Assembly (NCBI RefSeq): GCF_030811115.1
Contig: NZ_JAUSQK010000001.1
Span: 1,116,001-1,180,000, forward strand
Source: Olsenella profusa DSM 13989
GTDB lineage: Bacteria > Actinomycetota > Coriobacteriia > Coriobacteriales > Atopobiaceae
Direction of reading: 5' to 3'
Length of the DNA stretch: 64,000 bases
Part shown: positions 20,207 through 30,307 of the stretch, in pieces
Position numbering within the stretch: the stretch's first letter is position 1
Layout: each line of letters opens with the position of its first letter
Translations under genes and position numbers: made by a program
Notes under the pieces: generated by a model
What the model saw: the letters and a program-made list of their open reading frames with translations, nothing else
Told to the model about the DNA's origin: nothing
Databases searched by the model: none

Positions 20207-21277
20207 TTCGATTGCTGCTTCGGCCACGGTGCGGGCGAGTTCACAAGGTACGGCATTCCCAATCTGTCGATACCGTTTGTTCCTCTTGCCTGAGAAGCGA
20301 TAGTCGGCAGGGAACGTCTGGAGAGCCGCGGCCTCTGCGATGCTGAGCCTTCTCAGTGTTGGCGGGATGTTCCCCTCAGCCTCCTGTGGGGTAGTTGAAC
20401 CTGCCAAGAGCCTGTCGTGATAGTCAGCAACCCAGTCGAAGCCTAAGGGGTTTTCAAGCAGGGATTGGTCGATGATGGGCGTGTGGTTTCCGCCCATCTG
20501 AGCCGGGAGCGTCTTGGCGACCACATCGAGTCGCATGGGGCGTCCGCGCCCGTTGAAGAGAAGCGAGCCATCATAGGGGCTTCTGCGAAGTATCGGATTC
20601 TTCGCGAGATGAAGCTCTGCAGTGCTCCCCTCACAATTCCCTGGCATGCCGAATCGAGGAAGGAAACTCAGGGCTTCGCGCACCGTCTTTCCCGGGGTCA
20701 GTCTCGCCTCAAGAGACCTTTCCATATGTGATCTTACGGAATCGGAAGATGCACCTCTTATACCGATGAAGAAGAACCTCTCCCGTGCTTGCGGGACGCC
20801 ATAGTTTGCTGCGTTGAGGATAAAGAAGGAATTGCCGTATCCAAGGTCATTTGCTTCGCTGACCAGTCTCTTGCGTACGTCACTCCACTTGGAGAGCGAA
20901 CCGAGAGCCTTCACATTTTCCATAACGAACATCTTCGGCCGGGTCCTACGGATAACGTCCATGAAGACCCAGATGAGACGGCTCCTCTCGTCATCGGGAT
21001 TCATCTTTCCGGCAACGGAGAAGCCTTGACAAGGTGGGCCGCCATAGACGACGTCGACGTTCGAAAACCCCTCAACCTCCTCAAGGAGACCATAGATATC
21101 TCCGGGATGCATTACCGACGGGTCGAGGTAGGAGGGATTGGACGTATAGGCTTGTACGGCATCTTCATCAAGCTCATTTGCAAAAACGGGAATGATACCT
21201 GCAGATGTGAAGCCGATATCCATGCCACCTGCTCCAGAGAAGAGAGAGATGCCGCTGAGACGCGTGCTATTTGGCAT
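20183..21277 (-). CDS. DNA (cytosine-5-)-methyltransferase
   Basis: This is the modification half of the restriction-modification pair. The 364-residue protein has motif I LFSGAGGMDIGF, the catalytic motif IV GGPPCQGFS with its cysteine, motif VI VMENVKAL, motif VIII QARERFFFIG and motifs IX-X ending RQIGNAVP. It methylates C5 of cytosine in a site that is probably the one cut by its convergent neighbour (GAGCTC if truly SacI-like; inference). The ATG at 21277 follows AAGGGAG with good spacing; an upstream in-frame ATG at 21370 would add 31 unrelated residues. Confidence 0.93.
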   Translation of the reverse strand: MPNSTRLSGISLFSGAGGMDIGFTSAGIIPVFANELDEDAVQAYTSNPSYLDPSVMHPGDIYGLLEEVEGFSNVDVVYGGPPCQGFSVAGKMNPDDERSRLIWVFMDVIRRTRPKMFVMENVKALGSLSKWSDVRKRLVSEANDLGYGNSFFILNAANYGVPQARERFFFIGIRGASSDSVRSHMERSLEARLTPGKTVREALSFLPRFGMPGNCEGSTAELHLAKNPILRRSPYDGSLLFNGRGRPMRLDVVAKTLPAQMGGNHTPIIDQSLLENPLGFDWVADYHDRLLAGSTTPQEAEGNIPPTLRRLSIAEAAALQTFPADYRFSGKRNKRYRQIGNAVPCELARTVAEAAIESLVNLVD

Positions 21278-21528
21278 ACGTACTCCCTTCCTGAGCCTGT
21301 AGGCGGAATTCTGAAGATAGGACAATTCTACAAACATGTGCTCCCCGCGTGTGTGGTAATGGTATCCCACCGCGCGGACATCATCGTTTTGCTAGGGGTT
21401 ACGGGGGCTCCCTCGTGCGCGGCGTTTTGAGCGGAGGGAGCCGACCTGTTGGGAGACTCCCTCCATGCCGCGCCGGGGTAGCAAGCGGCGGACGAAAGCA
21501 AGTGTCTATGGGGACGTGTACGGACCAA

Positions 21529-21702
21529 TTAGGCCACTTGCTGTACGGACGCGAAGAGCCGTCTGAACGGCGGGGGGTCCAGTTCCCGGTACGCGAGGTC
21601 GCGCACTGTGTTCTCGCTCACTTGTATGAGCGCTACCACGTCCTGGATGGTTTAGAAGTCCTTGAGAGGAACCTGCAGCTTGGTCTGTTTGGCTGCTGTC
21701 AT
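21529..21702 (-). pseudogene. Broken small HTH protein
   Basis: Reading from an ATG at 21702, the frame gives MTAAKQTKLQVPLKDF, then a TAA at 21652-21654, then TIQDVVALIQVSENTVRDLA, which looks like an excisionase/MerR-type helix-turn-helix, and a stop at 21529. The domain is therefore interrupted by a nonsense codon. It lies just downstream of another HTH gene in the same direction, a layout often seen next to integrases of mobile islands. The remaining bases between 21,278 and 21,860 show nothing else recognisable. Confidence 0.5.
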
Positions 21703-21859
21703 TGCCGAATCACCCCTTCGGTTGCTCGCCTTACGTCCTCCCCGCAATCAGCGCGGGACGGCAGGCGGCGAGGCGAGCGCGAGGGGGCGTCGAGCCCTGG
21801 GGTTGTGGCGATGTGGCGAGTTTCTCTCGCAAGGGGGCGCGCAGCCATGGGATTCCCGA

Positions 21860-22021
21860 TCAGATGTCGTTGCCCATGGCGCGGAGCGTCTCGTCTAGCT
21901 CGTCTTTCCTGACGCGCAGCAGTCTCCCGATCCTTATGGCGGGAATCTTCTGCCGCTCGATGGGCCTGTAGACCGACGTCTTCGATACGTGCAGGTAGTT
22001 GGCGACCTGCGGCGCGTCCAT
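21860..22021 (-). CDS. Excisionase-type helix-turn-helix protein (N-terminus possibly lost)
   Basis: From the ATG at 22021 the product is 53 residues and begins MDAPQVANYLHVSKTSVYRP; the rest (IPAIRIGRLLRVRKDELDET) completes a classic HTH_17 excisionase fold. The open frame continues upstream without an ATG to about 22,135, near the IS boundary at 22,152, so a longer N-terminus may have been lost. Proteins of this family direct the recombinase toward excision. Related but decayed copies are at about 36,371-36,560 and 43,838-44,040. Confidence 0.65.
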   Translation of the reverse strand: MDAPQVANYLHVSKTSVYRPIERQKIPAIRIGRLLRVRKDELDETLRAMGNDI

Positions 22022-22152
22022 GAGGCCGTCGGGCAGGTCGCTCGCCTCGGATGTCGAGGGGGCGGCAGACCCCAGTATCTCCGCCCCGGCATTCTCGCGA
22101 CTTTCGGAACCATTATCCGATATTGTGTTCTGTCAAGATGATTTGAGCAGAG

Positions 22153-23810
22153 GGGGCCGGTACCGCTTTTCCGTACCTTGCTGCTAGGCTGCGAGGCCCA
22201 AGCTCTGCCTGTATTGTAGGGGGCTCATCGAGCCCAGCGAGCGCTTGATCCTCGTCTTGTTGTAACGCTCTATATAGGCGTCTATCCTCTCCTTGAGCTC
22301 ATCCAACGTGACGCCCGCCCAGTCCCTGCCATAGAGCATCTCGACCTTCATGGTGCCGAAAAAGCCCTCCATGCGGGAGTTGTCAGGGCTGCACCCCTTG
22401 CGCGACATGGAGCGCATGATGCCGGCCTTCTCGCAGATGGAGATCCACTCGGGCCAGCGGTAGTGGCAGCCGCAGTCCGAATGGATCACGAGATGGCGGC
22501 GCTCCTCGTCTGTCGTAGTGGCCAAAGCCGCCTTGAGCATGGAGTTGGCCATCTCGGCGTTGGGCGAGGTCGAGGTCGTCCAGCTTACGATGGCGCCGTC
22601 GAAGCAGTCCAAAACCGGGCTCAGATAGAGCTTGCCGGCCGGTATCGAGAGCTGCGTGACGTCGGTGAGCCATAGGAAGTTGGGAAGTCCGGCTTCGAAG
22701 TCCTGGCAGACCTTGTTGCCGGGGTGTTCCGAGACCTCGCCCTTGTAGGAGCTGTAGGCCTTCCCGGGCTTTGCCTTGCCGTGCGCCTCGAGCTTCTCCT
22801 CAGCCATTATTCGCCCTATCCTGCGCTCGCCGATGACATGTCCTCGTGCCTCGAGCTCGTCGTGGATGCGGCGCCTTCCGTAGGCGCCGTCGTTGGCGTT
22901 GAAGACGGCGCAGACCAGCTCCCGCGCCCCGGCGTCCCTGTCCCCGGCGGCGATGGCCGAGAGTTGGTACTGGTGGCTCGATCGGGCCATGTCGAGCGCC
23001 GAGAGAAGCTCGCACAGCCTCCATTTGGGGCGCAGCGACTCAATCAGCAGAGTCTTCTCCCTGTTCGTGAGCTCGTTTGCCGGGTCGGCGCCCGTCCCTT
23101 TTCCCAGGATCTCGAGGGCGCCCTCCAGGATGTCGCGCTTGAGCTCGAGTTGGCGCAGCTCTTTCTCGAGTTCGGCCTTCCTGGCCTCGAGGGCATCTAT
23201 TTCTGTCTGCGTGACGGGAGCCGCTCTGGCGGCTCCGGCGTCGGACGCGCCATTTGAGACGGCGTTGCTTGTGTCGGGCATCGGGGGCTCCTTCTCAGGC
23301 AATAGCTCTCGCTTCCACTTGTAGAGGGTACAACGCGTGGAGCCGACCTCGTCGGCGATCTGTTGCGCGCTTCCGGCTCGTCTGACAAGCGCTGTCACGG
23401 CTTTCTGCTTCTCTTCGAGAGTGAACGTCCTGGGCTCGGCTGTCCGCCTCTCGCCAGGTGCCAGCTCGTCTATCCACTCTCTGAGCTTTTGCGTACTTCC
23501 GGGGTATCCCAGCTCGCGTCTCGTATAGGCGTTGCAGCGGCCGTGCTCCAGATAGTGGTTGACGGCGGCCCGCCTTTGCCCTTCTGAGTAGCGTTCTAGG
23601 TTGCGCCCCCTGAGCGCGCCTCCGTTGTCCTGCCATTCCCGATACCATCCTACAAGCTGTGCCCGGCTTGGATATCCCAACTCGCGTATCGTAGCCGTGG
23701 CTTTAAAACCATACTTGATATAGAGCTCGACCGCTCTTGTCCTCTGCTCAAGGGAGTACACGCCATCCTCCAAACATCATCGTTTGGTACGGATTTCCGG
23801 TACCGGCCCC
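22153..23810 (-). mobile_element. IS3-family element, copy A (1,658 bp)
   Basis: Both ends carry GGGGCCGGTACCG-type terminal inverted repeats, one continuing GAAATCCGTACC and the other CTTTTCCGTACC. The element has the same length as copy B at 31,671-33,328, lies in the opposite orientation, and encodes an identical transposase, so one copy is recent. GAG flanks both sides on the plus strand (22,150-22,152 and 23,811-23,813). It separates the 5' half of gajB from the rest of that gene. Confidence 0.92.
22184..23773 (-). CDS. IS3-family transposase, copy A
   Basis: The 529-residue single-ORF transposase has repeated N-terminal helix-turn-helix segments (residues 1-150, for example ATIRELGYPSRAQLVGWYRE), a helical region, an HTH_21 segment, and an rve/DDE integrase core: WLTDVTQLSIPAGKLYLSPV holds the first aspartate, VIHSDCGCHYR the second, and the segment around NSRMEGFFGTMKVE the glutamate. 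Most IS3 elements use two frames joined by frameshifting; here one frame covers both parts. It is intact and identical to the copy at 31,708. Confidence 0.93.
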   Translation of the reverse strand: MEDGVYSLEQRTRAVELYIKYGFKATATIRELGYPSRAQLVGWYREWQDNGGALRGRNLERYSEGQRRAAVNHYLEHGRCNAYTRRELGYPGSTQKLREWIDELAPGERRTAEPRTFTLEEKQKAVTALVRRAGSAQQIADEVGSTRCTLYKWKRELLPEKEPPMPDTSNAVSNGASDAGAARAAPVTQTEIDALEARKAELEKELRQLELKRDILEGALEILGKGTGADPANELTNREKTLLIESLRPKWRLCELLSALDMARSSHQYQLSAIAAGDRDAGARELVCAVFNANDGAYGRRRIHDELEARGHVIGERRIGRIMAEEKLEAHGKAKPGKAYSSYKGEVSEHPGNKVCQDFEAGLPNFLWLTDVTQLSIPAGKLYLSPVLDCFDGAIVSWTTSTSPNAEMANSMLKAALATTTDEERRHLVIHSDCGCHYRWPEWISICEKAGIMRSMSRKGCSPDNSRMEGFFGTMKVEMLYGRDWAGVTLDELKERIDAYIERYNKTRIKRSLGSMSPLQYRQSLGLAA

Positions 23811-24255
23811 GAGTGAGCTTTGCGGATTTTAAAGCGGCTTCAACTTGTTCTCGCGTTTCCTTATTGCAATTCAGCGTCTGAGCATTCCTTCTAACCCAAT
23901 CAAAGCCGGCAACTTCCCAGGTTTTGTCTATGCCCACAACGCCTCCGTGCGCTTTTATGATTCGTGCGGCCAAACCATGGAAGTTGCATACGGTAACGTG
24001 TTCTCTTAGCGTTTTGGTATCAATGTACTTTCTAAGCCTCTCGCTAATATTGTCTCGAGCTTGATTGGTGAAGGAGACAATAAGCAGCCTTCTCCCGTTC
24101 CCTGAAAAATCGTATCGCTCAAGGAGGCCTTTTGCCCTGTAGGCAAGCGCTTCGGTTTTACCGCACCCAGCAGGCGCGGTAATCACCATGCCATAAGGCT
24201 CGTAATCGAAAATCTCCTGCTGCTCATCAGTAGCTCCGTAAGAATTAGATGGCAT
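23811..24255 (-). pseudogene. gajB: gajB 5' fragment (UvrD-like helicase, Gabija)
   Basis: About 148 codons of a superfamily 1 helicase remain, with Walker A APAGCGKTEAL, motif Ia LLIVSFTNQARDNISERL, and the segment TVCNFHGLAARIIKAHG. The ATG at 24255 overlaps the end of gajA by 11 bp, so the two were translationally coupled. The frame runs into IS copy A after Lys-Leu-Thr. The missing remainder is at 33,329-34,614 on the other strand. Joined across one CTC triplet, the two give one uninterrupted frame of about 575 codons. Confidence 0.85.
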
Positions 24256-25840
24256 TTCGGAGCACCTCGATGACACTGGAAACCCGTTGTGCAGAGGCCT
24301 CATCTAGCAACTTGCAAGCAACAACAGCACTGAGAATTTTATTTTTCTTACGCCTGCAGAACTCTGCAAGTTCATCTTCATTGGGTTTTCCCGAGTCATC
24401 TAAGATGGTGCAGGTATTCAGCATGTTTTGCGTGAACAGGCTCGATTCCCCCAATGCCTTCCATAGGCTATCCGCACCAATAGCTGCTACGTACTCCTCC
24501 TCAAGATCACGCCTTGATACATAAACAAATTTTGACGCTAGGTCTTCTTTATTGGCTCCTAACGCATTGGCCATATCTTCTTCAGCGTCTTCATCAACCA
24601 AGATGCTGATCTGGAGGCAGAACCCGTCTTCTCCAAAGATTTCTAAGACATGCGGCATCTCCCTGCATCCACCGGCTTCGAGGATTTCAATACCGTCTCT
24701 TTCAAGATGACACCCCGTGTTCCCTGCTACCTTTTCGAGCAGCATCCTATCCGATTGCCCCTCGACCGCTATAATCTGTTTCGCCGTCAGAAGCTCAATC
24801 CTGCTGCTTATCCACCACCTTGCAAGAGTCTTCTGATCTTCTTGACCCGCGAGGAAACCTCGCTTCGGCTGCACGGGAGAAAACCCTTCGCGAGTAACCG
24901 CGATGTTGTCGGGTTCGAATTCGCCAGCAACAACCCCAGAATGCGTGGCTATGACAAGCTGCCGCCCCGTACTCTTCAGAATGCGTATCAAGTTTCTCTG
25001 GGCCAATGGGTGCAAGTGGGTTTCCGGCTCATCAATGGCAATCATCCCGCCCGAATTAAGCAGGCCAAAGATGGAAAAGGCGATAAGGGCTTTGGTGCCG
25101 TCAGACTGTTCTGTCGCCTGGCGAGCAGTTCCAGACCTGCCCTCAATCTGAAGCCGGACGTTATTCAACAGATCCCCATTGATTGCGGCTTCGGGGACGA
25201 AGTGAAGCTTGTTTGCCGTAATGCCTCCGTCGAGCACGGGGTCAAGCTGATCTGCAAGGGAACCCAATGCTTCATTGAAGGCATCTGATCCGTCAATCGC
25301 ATCACTGAGAGACTTGATGGCCTCAGCTAATTTCGATTCATCTCCAGAGGCATCCACCTCTTTGAGGTAGTCGTCTACGATGGTCTTCCTACCTGGCTCA
25401 AGTTGAGTGGTTGAAAAATCGGAAGGAATCATGCTCCATCCGATGCTCTCAAGCTGCTCTCGCCTTAAATTATTATCGCCAGCGCCCTTTGGAAAGTATC
25501 GCCTAATCGTGAGATCGTCTTTGTCCAGAGTAGCTTCCATGCGAACAGTCAACGAGTTGTCTAATGCATCGTAATCATCTGGAAAAAACGACAACTCATC
25601 TTCGCTGAGCCCTTCTAGCCTAACTTCAACAGCAAAAGGTTGCTCCTCGTCCTCGAAGTCAGAGTTGTCGATGGAGTAATACAGCTGCTGTGTTGTCTTG
25701 CCAAGCGCCAGATCTATGCACCTTATGATTGAGCTTTTTCCGCTGCCATTTGCTCCTACCAATATCAAGTTGTCTCTGACATCGATGGTGCAGTTGGGAA
25801 TCCTGCTGTGGTTGTTTATGCGGATGGATGTAATTTTCAT
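24245..25840 (-). CDS. gajA: GajA-like OLD-family ATPase-nuclease (Gabija)
   Basis: In Gabija defence, GajA is a DNA-nicking endonuclease whose ATPase domain senses nucleotide depletion. The 531-residue product has Walker A LVGANGSGKSSI near residue 30, Walker B MIAIDEPETHLHPLAQ, the switch histidine region VIATHSGVV, and a C-terminal TOPRIM domain with IIAVEGQSDRMLLEKV and VDEDAEED as metal ligands. A UvrD-type helicase start overlaps its 3' end, the arrangement that defines Gabija. It is intact, but its partner is severed, so function is doubtful. Composition is AT-rich compared with the core. Confidence 0.87.
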   Translation of the reverse strand: MKITSIRINNHSRIPNCTIDVRDNLILVGANGSGKSSIIRCIDLALGKTTQQLYYSIDNSDFEDEEQPFAVEVRLEGLSEDELSFFPDDYDALDNSLTVRMEATLDKDDLTIRRYFPKGAGDNNLRREQLESIGWSMIPSDFSTTQLEPGRKTIVDDYLKEVDASGDESKLAEAIKSLSDAIDGSDAFNEALGSLADQLDPVLDGGITANKLHFVPEAAINGDLLNNVRLQIEGRSGTARQATEQSDGTKALIAFSIFGLLNSGGMIAIDEPETHLHPLAQRNLIRILKSTGRQLVIATHSGVVAGEFEPDNIAVTREGFSPVQPKRGFLAGQEDQKTLARWWISSRIELLTAKQIIAVEGQSDRMLLEKVAGNTGCHLERDGIEILEAGGCREMPHVLEIFGEDGFCLQISILVDEDAEEDMANALGANKEDLASKFVYVSRRDLEEEYVAAIGADSLWKALGESSLFTQNMLNTCTILDDSGKPNEDELAEFCRRKKNKILSAVVACKLLDEASAQRVSSVIEVLRNAI

Positions 25841-25946
25841 TGTTCTGCTGTCCCTTGCACCTACGCAAAGCAGGTGTTGTTAATTAGTTTGTAAGTACAA
25901 ACATTATCGTTCAAAACGATTGCATTGCGTGTCTGAGAGCGGAAAG

Positions 25947-25975
25947 CGGCAGACCCCCGCCGCTCTTTTTTTCAT
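25947..25975 (+). terminator. Hairpin with T-run upstream of gajA
   Basis: AGCGGC and GCCGCT pair around a short loop and are followed by seven T residues on the plus strand. It points away from gajA (which is transcribed on the minus strand), so it would end transcription coming from the left; no such plus-strand gene lies to its left now. This fits a segment that has been moved or inverted. Confidence 0.5.
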
Positions 25976-25984
25976 CAGTCCGCA

Positions 25985-26222
25985 ACCTAGCGAGCTTTAG
26001 CGTGGCCTAACGTCCCGTGTGGCTTTGCGCACGCGCCCCCCAACAGGTATCTCTCTGCTTGTCCCGTCGAAAGGACGAGACTCCTTGGGCCTCGTTGCGA
26101 CCCGAGGGCACCAGATGCAAGACGAGAGGACGGTAGGCCACCCCATGAGAGACGACATCCTCCAGATGCCACGCAACGCGTTCCCGGCGCCCACCGGAAT
26201 ATCGGTGTTGATGTTCACTAAG
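25985..26222 (-). repeat. Dispersed island repeat, copy at 26.0-26.2 kb
   Basis: Read on the minus strand, this roughly 220-bp stretch matches 36,561-36,783 over nearly its full length with scattered changes (both include GTGGCATCTGGAGGATGTCG and GAGGCCCAAGGAGTC). A more decayed relative lies at 48,573-48,715. It holds no convincing gene. The copy here is reversed relative to the other two, which agrees with the proposed inversion of this segment. Confidence 0.7.
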
Positions 26223-26234
26223 AAGTGACGCAAA

Positions 26235-27702
26235 GGGACTGCGGTGGAAATCCTGGACCAAGGCAGGACCGGGAGGAACACGCAGATGTACGGCAAGGAG
26301 CAGAGAAGGAAGGCCATCGAGACCTTCGCCAGGTTCGACCATAGCTACGCGGACACTGTTGCTGAGCTGGGCCATCCCACCACTTCGGCATTGCGCGGGT
26401 GGTGGAAGGAGCACCAGCTCCACGGTGACGAGTTCCTGGAGAAGAGCTGCCGCAAGCCGAAGTGCCCCGACGAGAAGAAGCAGGCGGCTGTTGACTACTA
26501 CCTGGAGCACGGAAAAAGCCTCACACGGACGATAGGGGCCATGGGGCATCCAAGCCGCGAGATGCTCGGCACCTGGATTGACGGGCTCGCGCCCGGCCAG
26601 AGGAAATGCCGCGGGCCGAATCCCAAGAAGGGCGCTCTGCCGATGGAGACGAAGGCGCGGGCCGTGGCGGAGCTCGAGGCACGGGCCGGCAGTGCCGCCG
26701 AGGTTGCCGAGCGCCACGGCGTGTCCCGCGTCGCACCCTATGCCTGGCGGCGAGAGATCCTGGGGCACAATGAGGGGAACCCCGAAGAGAAAGGGGTCCC
26801 CGCGAGCAAGCCCTACGATGATCTGCCGGATGGCATTCGCGAGCTAGAGAGGATGCAGCCCGACCTGAGGGCGCGGGTCAGGAAGCTTCAACTCGAGATA
26901 GACGTGCGCCAGGCGACGCTCGAGATCCTAAAAAAAGAACCGGGCACCGACCCGAACCGGCTGACGAACGCGGAAAGGGCGGCGACAGCCTCGCCGCTGC
27001 GTCCGAAGTGGAGGCTCAAGGACCTGCTGGCGCTGATGCAGATGGCGAAGAGCAGCTATGAATACGCGGCTGCCGCCCTGGTACGACCTGGGAGCGCGGA
27101 GCGCGCCGAGTCGAGGGCCGCCGTCATCAAAGCGTTCGACGACAGCGGCGGCACGCACGGCTACCGCAGGATCGTCGCCCAGACGGGCGCTGGGGGGTGG
27201 ACCGTGCGGACGATCATGGACAAGGAGGGCCTCGTCGCCCGCACCGCAAAGAAGAAGCGCCGCTACAGCTCCTACCAGGGGGAGGCATCCGAGGCGCCGG
27301 ACGACCTGCTGCGCGACGAGCGCGGGAAGCACCACCTCAAGTCCGAGAAGCCGAACGAGCTCTGGGTGACGGACGTCACGGAGTTCCGTATCCCCGCCGG
27401 CAAGCCCTACCTCTCCCCGATAATCGGCTGCTTCGACGGCATGCCGATAAGCTGGACGATATCGACCTCCCCGAACGCCGAGATGGCGAACTCGTCGCTT
27501 ATGGGCGCATGTGCCCAGCTCAGGGAGGGCGAGCATCCCAAGGGGCACAGCGACCGAGGCTGCCACTACCGCTGGCCCGAGTGGATCAAGATATGCGATG
27601 ACCACGGCATCGTGAGGTCGATGCCGAGGGAGGGGTGCAGTCCCGACAACGCGAGGGCGGAAGGGTTCTTCGGAAGGCTGAAGATAGAGTTCTTCTACGG
27701 AT
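26235..27702 (+). mobile_element. Second IS3-family element, cut by IS21
   Basis: The left end near 26,235 (GCGGTGGAAATCCTGGACC) resembles the ends of the 1,658-bp IS3 copies. The right end is missing because an IS21-type end begins at 27,703, inside the transposase gene. The element is related to, but clearly divergent from, copies A and B. Confidence 0.75.
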
Positions 27703-27710
27703 GTGTTTGA
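26286..27710 (+). pseudogene. IS3-family transposase, 3'-truncated
   Basis: The frame starts MYGKEQRRKAIETFARF and keeps the HTH repeats, HTH_21 and most of the rve core (ELWVTDVTEFRIPAGKPYLS, HSDRGCHYR, ARAEGFFGRLKIEFFYG). It then enters IS21 DNA and stops after two foreign residues, losing about 40 C-terminal residues found in copies A and B. An A7 run at about 26,931 (CTAAAAAAAGAA) sits where IS3 elements usually shift frame, although here the reading frame is continuous. Confidence 0.85.
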
Positions 27711-27751
27711 TAGCCTCTCAGTTGCGGGTTTGAGCACCGAAGTCTTTCGGG

Positions 27752-30307
27752 TCTGAGCACGAAAATCTTTCGCATGTGTGCATGGGCACGCCGACCACCC
27801 GTTGATGTGGCCTACCTTTGTCGATGCGTCCGTTTTCGACACGAGGAGGCCAAGAGAGGATGATCGGCGTGGACAAGATCGAGGACATCAGGAGGATGTG
27901 GAGGAGAGGCGTCTCGGTGGCTGACATCGCGCGAGCCGCCGGCGTGTCCGAGCCCACGGTGCGCAAGCACAGGGACATGGAGGACCTGTCGCCGGAGCCG
28001 CCCAGAAGGACGGGGGGCGAGAGCGAGCTGCTCGCGCCCTATGCCGGCACCATCGACAGGTGGCTCGCCGACGACGCCAGGCACTGGAGGAGGCAGCGCC
28101 ACACGGCCGTGCGCGTGTACGTGCGTCTGAGGGACGAGGAGGGCTACGACGGGTCGTACTCGACTGTGCAGAGGTACGTGAGGAGGCGCCGCGGGGAGAT
28201 GGCCCGCGAGGCGGACCAGAGGGACGCCCAGGGCTTCCTGCAGCTGGACTGGCTCGCCGGCGAGTGCCAGGTCGACTTCGGCCAGGCGGACTCCGGGGTG
28301 AGGGGCGCGCTCACGCGCGGCCACTGCCTCGCGGTGAGCTTCCCGCACCCCGACGTGGGCCTCACGCAGGTCTTCTGGGGCGAGGCCGCCGAGTGCGTGC
28401 GCGAGGGGCTCGCGGGCGTCCTCGCGTTCGTGGGCGGCGTGCCCGCGCGCGCGGTGCTCGACAACGCGACGGAGGTCGGCAGGAGGGTGTGCGGGGAGGT
28501 GCGCACCAGCGAGCTCTTCAGGCTGTTCGCCGCCCACTACGGGCTCGACCACGCCCTCGCCGACCCCTACTCGGGCAACGAGAAGGGCAACGTCGAGAAC
28601 GAGGTCGGCTGCCACAGGCGCGACGCCTTCGTCCCGGTCCCGAGCTTCCACGACGTCAGGGCCTTCGACCGGCGCCTGCTCGCGGACTGCCTGGACATGA
28701 GCGACAAGCCCCACTACCGCCTCGGCACCCCCGAGCCCGAGCTGTTCGAGGAGGACAGGGCCGCCCTGCGCGAGCTGCCGCCCGCCGCCTTCTCGTGCGC
28801 GAGGTGGGAGGTCCGCAGGTGCAGCAGGCAGGGCGTGTTCACGATGGGCGGCGTCCACCGCTACTCCGCGGGCCCCGCCTACGCCCGCGGGGAGGCCAAC
28901 GTCGCGCTCGGCGCCTTCGACGTCACGGTGGTCGACCAGGAGACCGGCGAGGTGGTCGCCACCTACGAGCGGGAGTGGGGCGACGCGCCAACCGACTCGT
29001 CGGACCCCATGCTGCAGCTCAAGCTGCTGTCTGAGCACGAAAATCTTTCGCATGTGTGCATGGGCACGCCGACCACCCGTTGATGTGGCCTACCTTTGTC
29101 GATGCGTCCGTTTTCGACACGAGGAGGCCAAGAGAGGATGATCGGCGTGGACAAGATCGAGGACATCAGGAGGATGTGGAGGAGAGGCGTCTCGGTGGCT
29201 GACATCGCGCGAGCCGCCGGCGTGTCCGAGCCCACGGTGCGCAAGCACAGGGACATGGAGGACCTGTCGCCGGAGCCGCCCAGAAGGACGGGGGGCGAGA
29301 GCGAGCTGCTCGCGCCCTATGCCGGCACCATCGACAGGTGGCTCGCCGACGACGCCAGGCACTGGAGGAGGCAGCGCCACACGGCCGTGCGCGTGTACGT
29401 GCGTCTGAGGGACGAGGAGGGCTACGACGGGTCGTACTCGACTGTGCAGAGGTACGTGAGGAGGCGCCGCGGGGAGATGGCCCGCGAGGCGGACCAGAGG
29501 GACGCCCAGGGCTTCCTGCAGCTGGACTGGCTCGCCGGCGAGTGCCAGGTCGACTTCGGCCAGGCGGACTCCGGGGTGAGGGGCGCGCTCACGCGCGGCC
29601 ACTGCCTCGCGGTGAGCTTCCCGCACCCCGACGTGGGCCTCACGCAGGTCTTCTGGGGCGAGGCCGCCGAGTGCGTGCGCGAGGGGCTCGCGGGCGTCCT
29701 CGCGTTCGTGGGCGGCGTGCCCGCGCGCGCGGTGCTCGACAACGCGACGGAGGTCGGCAGGAGGGTGTGCGGGGAGGTGCGCACCAGCGAGCTCTTCAGG
29801 CTGTTCGCCGCCCACTACGGGCTCGACCACGCCCTCGCCGACCCCTACTCGGGCAACGAGAAGGGCAACGTCGAGAACGAGGTCGGCTGCCACAGGCGCG
29901 ACGCCTTCGTCCCGGTCCCGAGCTTCCACGACGTCAGGGCCTTCGACCGGCGCCTGCTCGCGGACTGCCTGGACATGAGCGACAAGCCCCACTACCGCCT
30001 CGGCACCCCCGAGCCCGAGCTGTTCGAGGAGGACAGGGCCGCCCTGCGCGAGCTGCCGCCCGCCGCCTTCTCGTGCGCGAGGTGGGAGGTCCGCAGGTGC
30101 AGCAGGCAGGGCGTGTTCACGATGGGCGGCGTCCACCGCTACTCCGCGGGCCCCGCCTACGCCCGCAGGGAGGCCAACGTCGCGCTCGGCGCCTTCGACG
30201 TCACGGTGGTCGACCAGGAGACCGGCGAGGTGGTCGCCACCTACGAGCGGGAGTGGGGCGACGCGCCAGCCGACTCGTCGGACCCCATGCTGCAGCTCAA
30301 GCTGCTG
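27752..30307 (+). repeat. 1,278-bp tandem duplication inside IS21
   Basis: Bases 27,752-29,029 are repeated at 29,030-30,307 with only a few differences (for example Gly to Arg at one codon, and CAACCGACT versus CAGCCGACT). The unit runs from just inside the left end to a point two-thirds through istA. The first unit joins the second directly at CTGCTG/TCTGAG. The near identity indicates a recent event. Confidence 0.9.
27860..29083 (+). pseudogene. istA: IstA transposase, truncated first copy
   Basis: This copy is nearly identical to the first 390 or so residues of the istA at 29,138: HTH (VSVADIARAAGVSEPTVRKH), then the DDE domain starting QLDWLAGECQVDFGQADSG. It ends in foreign residues because the second duplicated unit begins within it. 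It lacks the C-terminal region and cannot be a full transposase. The start is ATG at 27,860 after GAGGAGGCCAAGAGAGG. Confidence 0.85.

Noticed and set aside
24245-25840. A solitary OLD-family nuclease unrelated to Gabija
   Set aside because: A UvrD-like helicase start overlaps its 3' end by 11 bp and the remaining helicase motifs can be recovered nearby, which matches GajA/GajB organisation.
26019-26228. Small protein-coding gene in the repeat at 26.0-26.2 kb
   Set aside because: The frame is not preserved in the matching repeat at 36.6 kb, and neither copy has a ribosome-binding site or recognisable motif.
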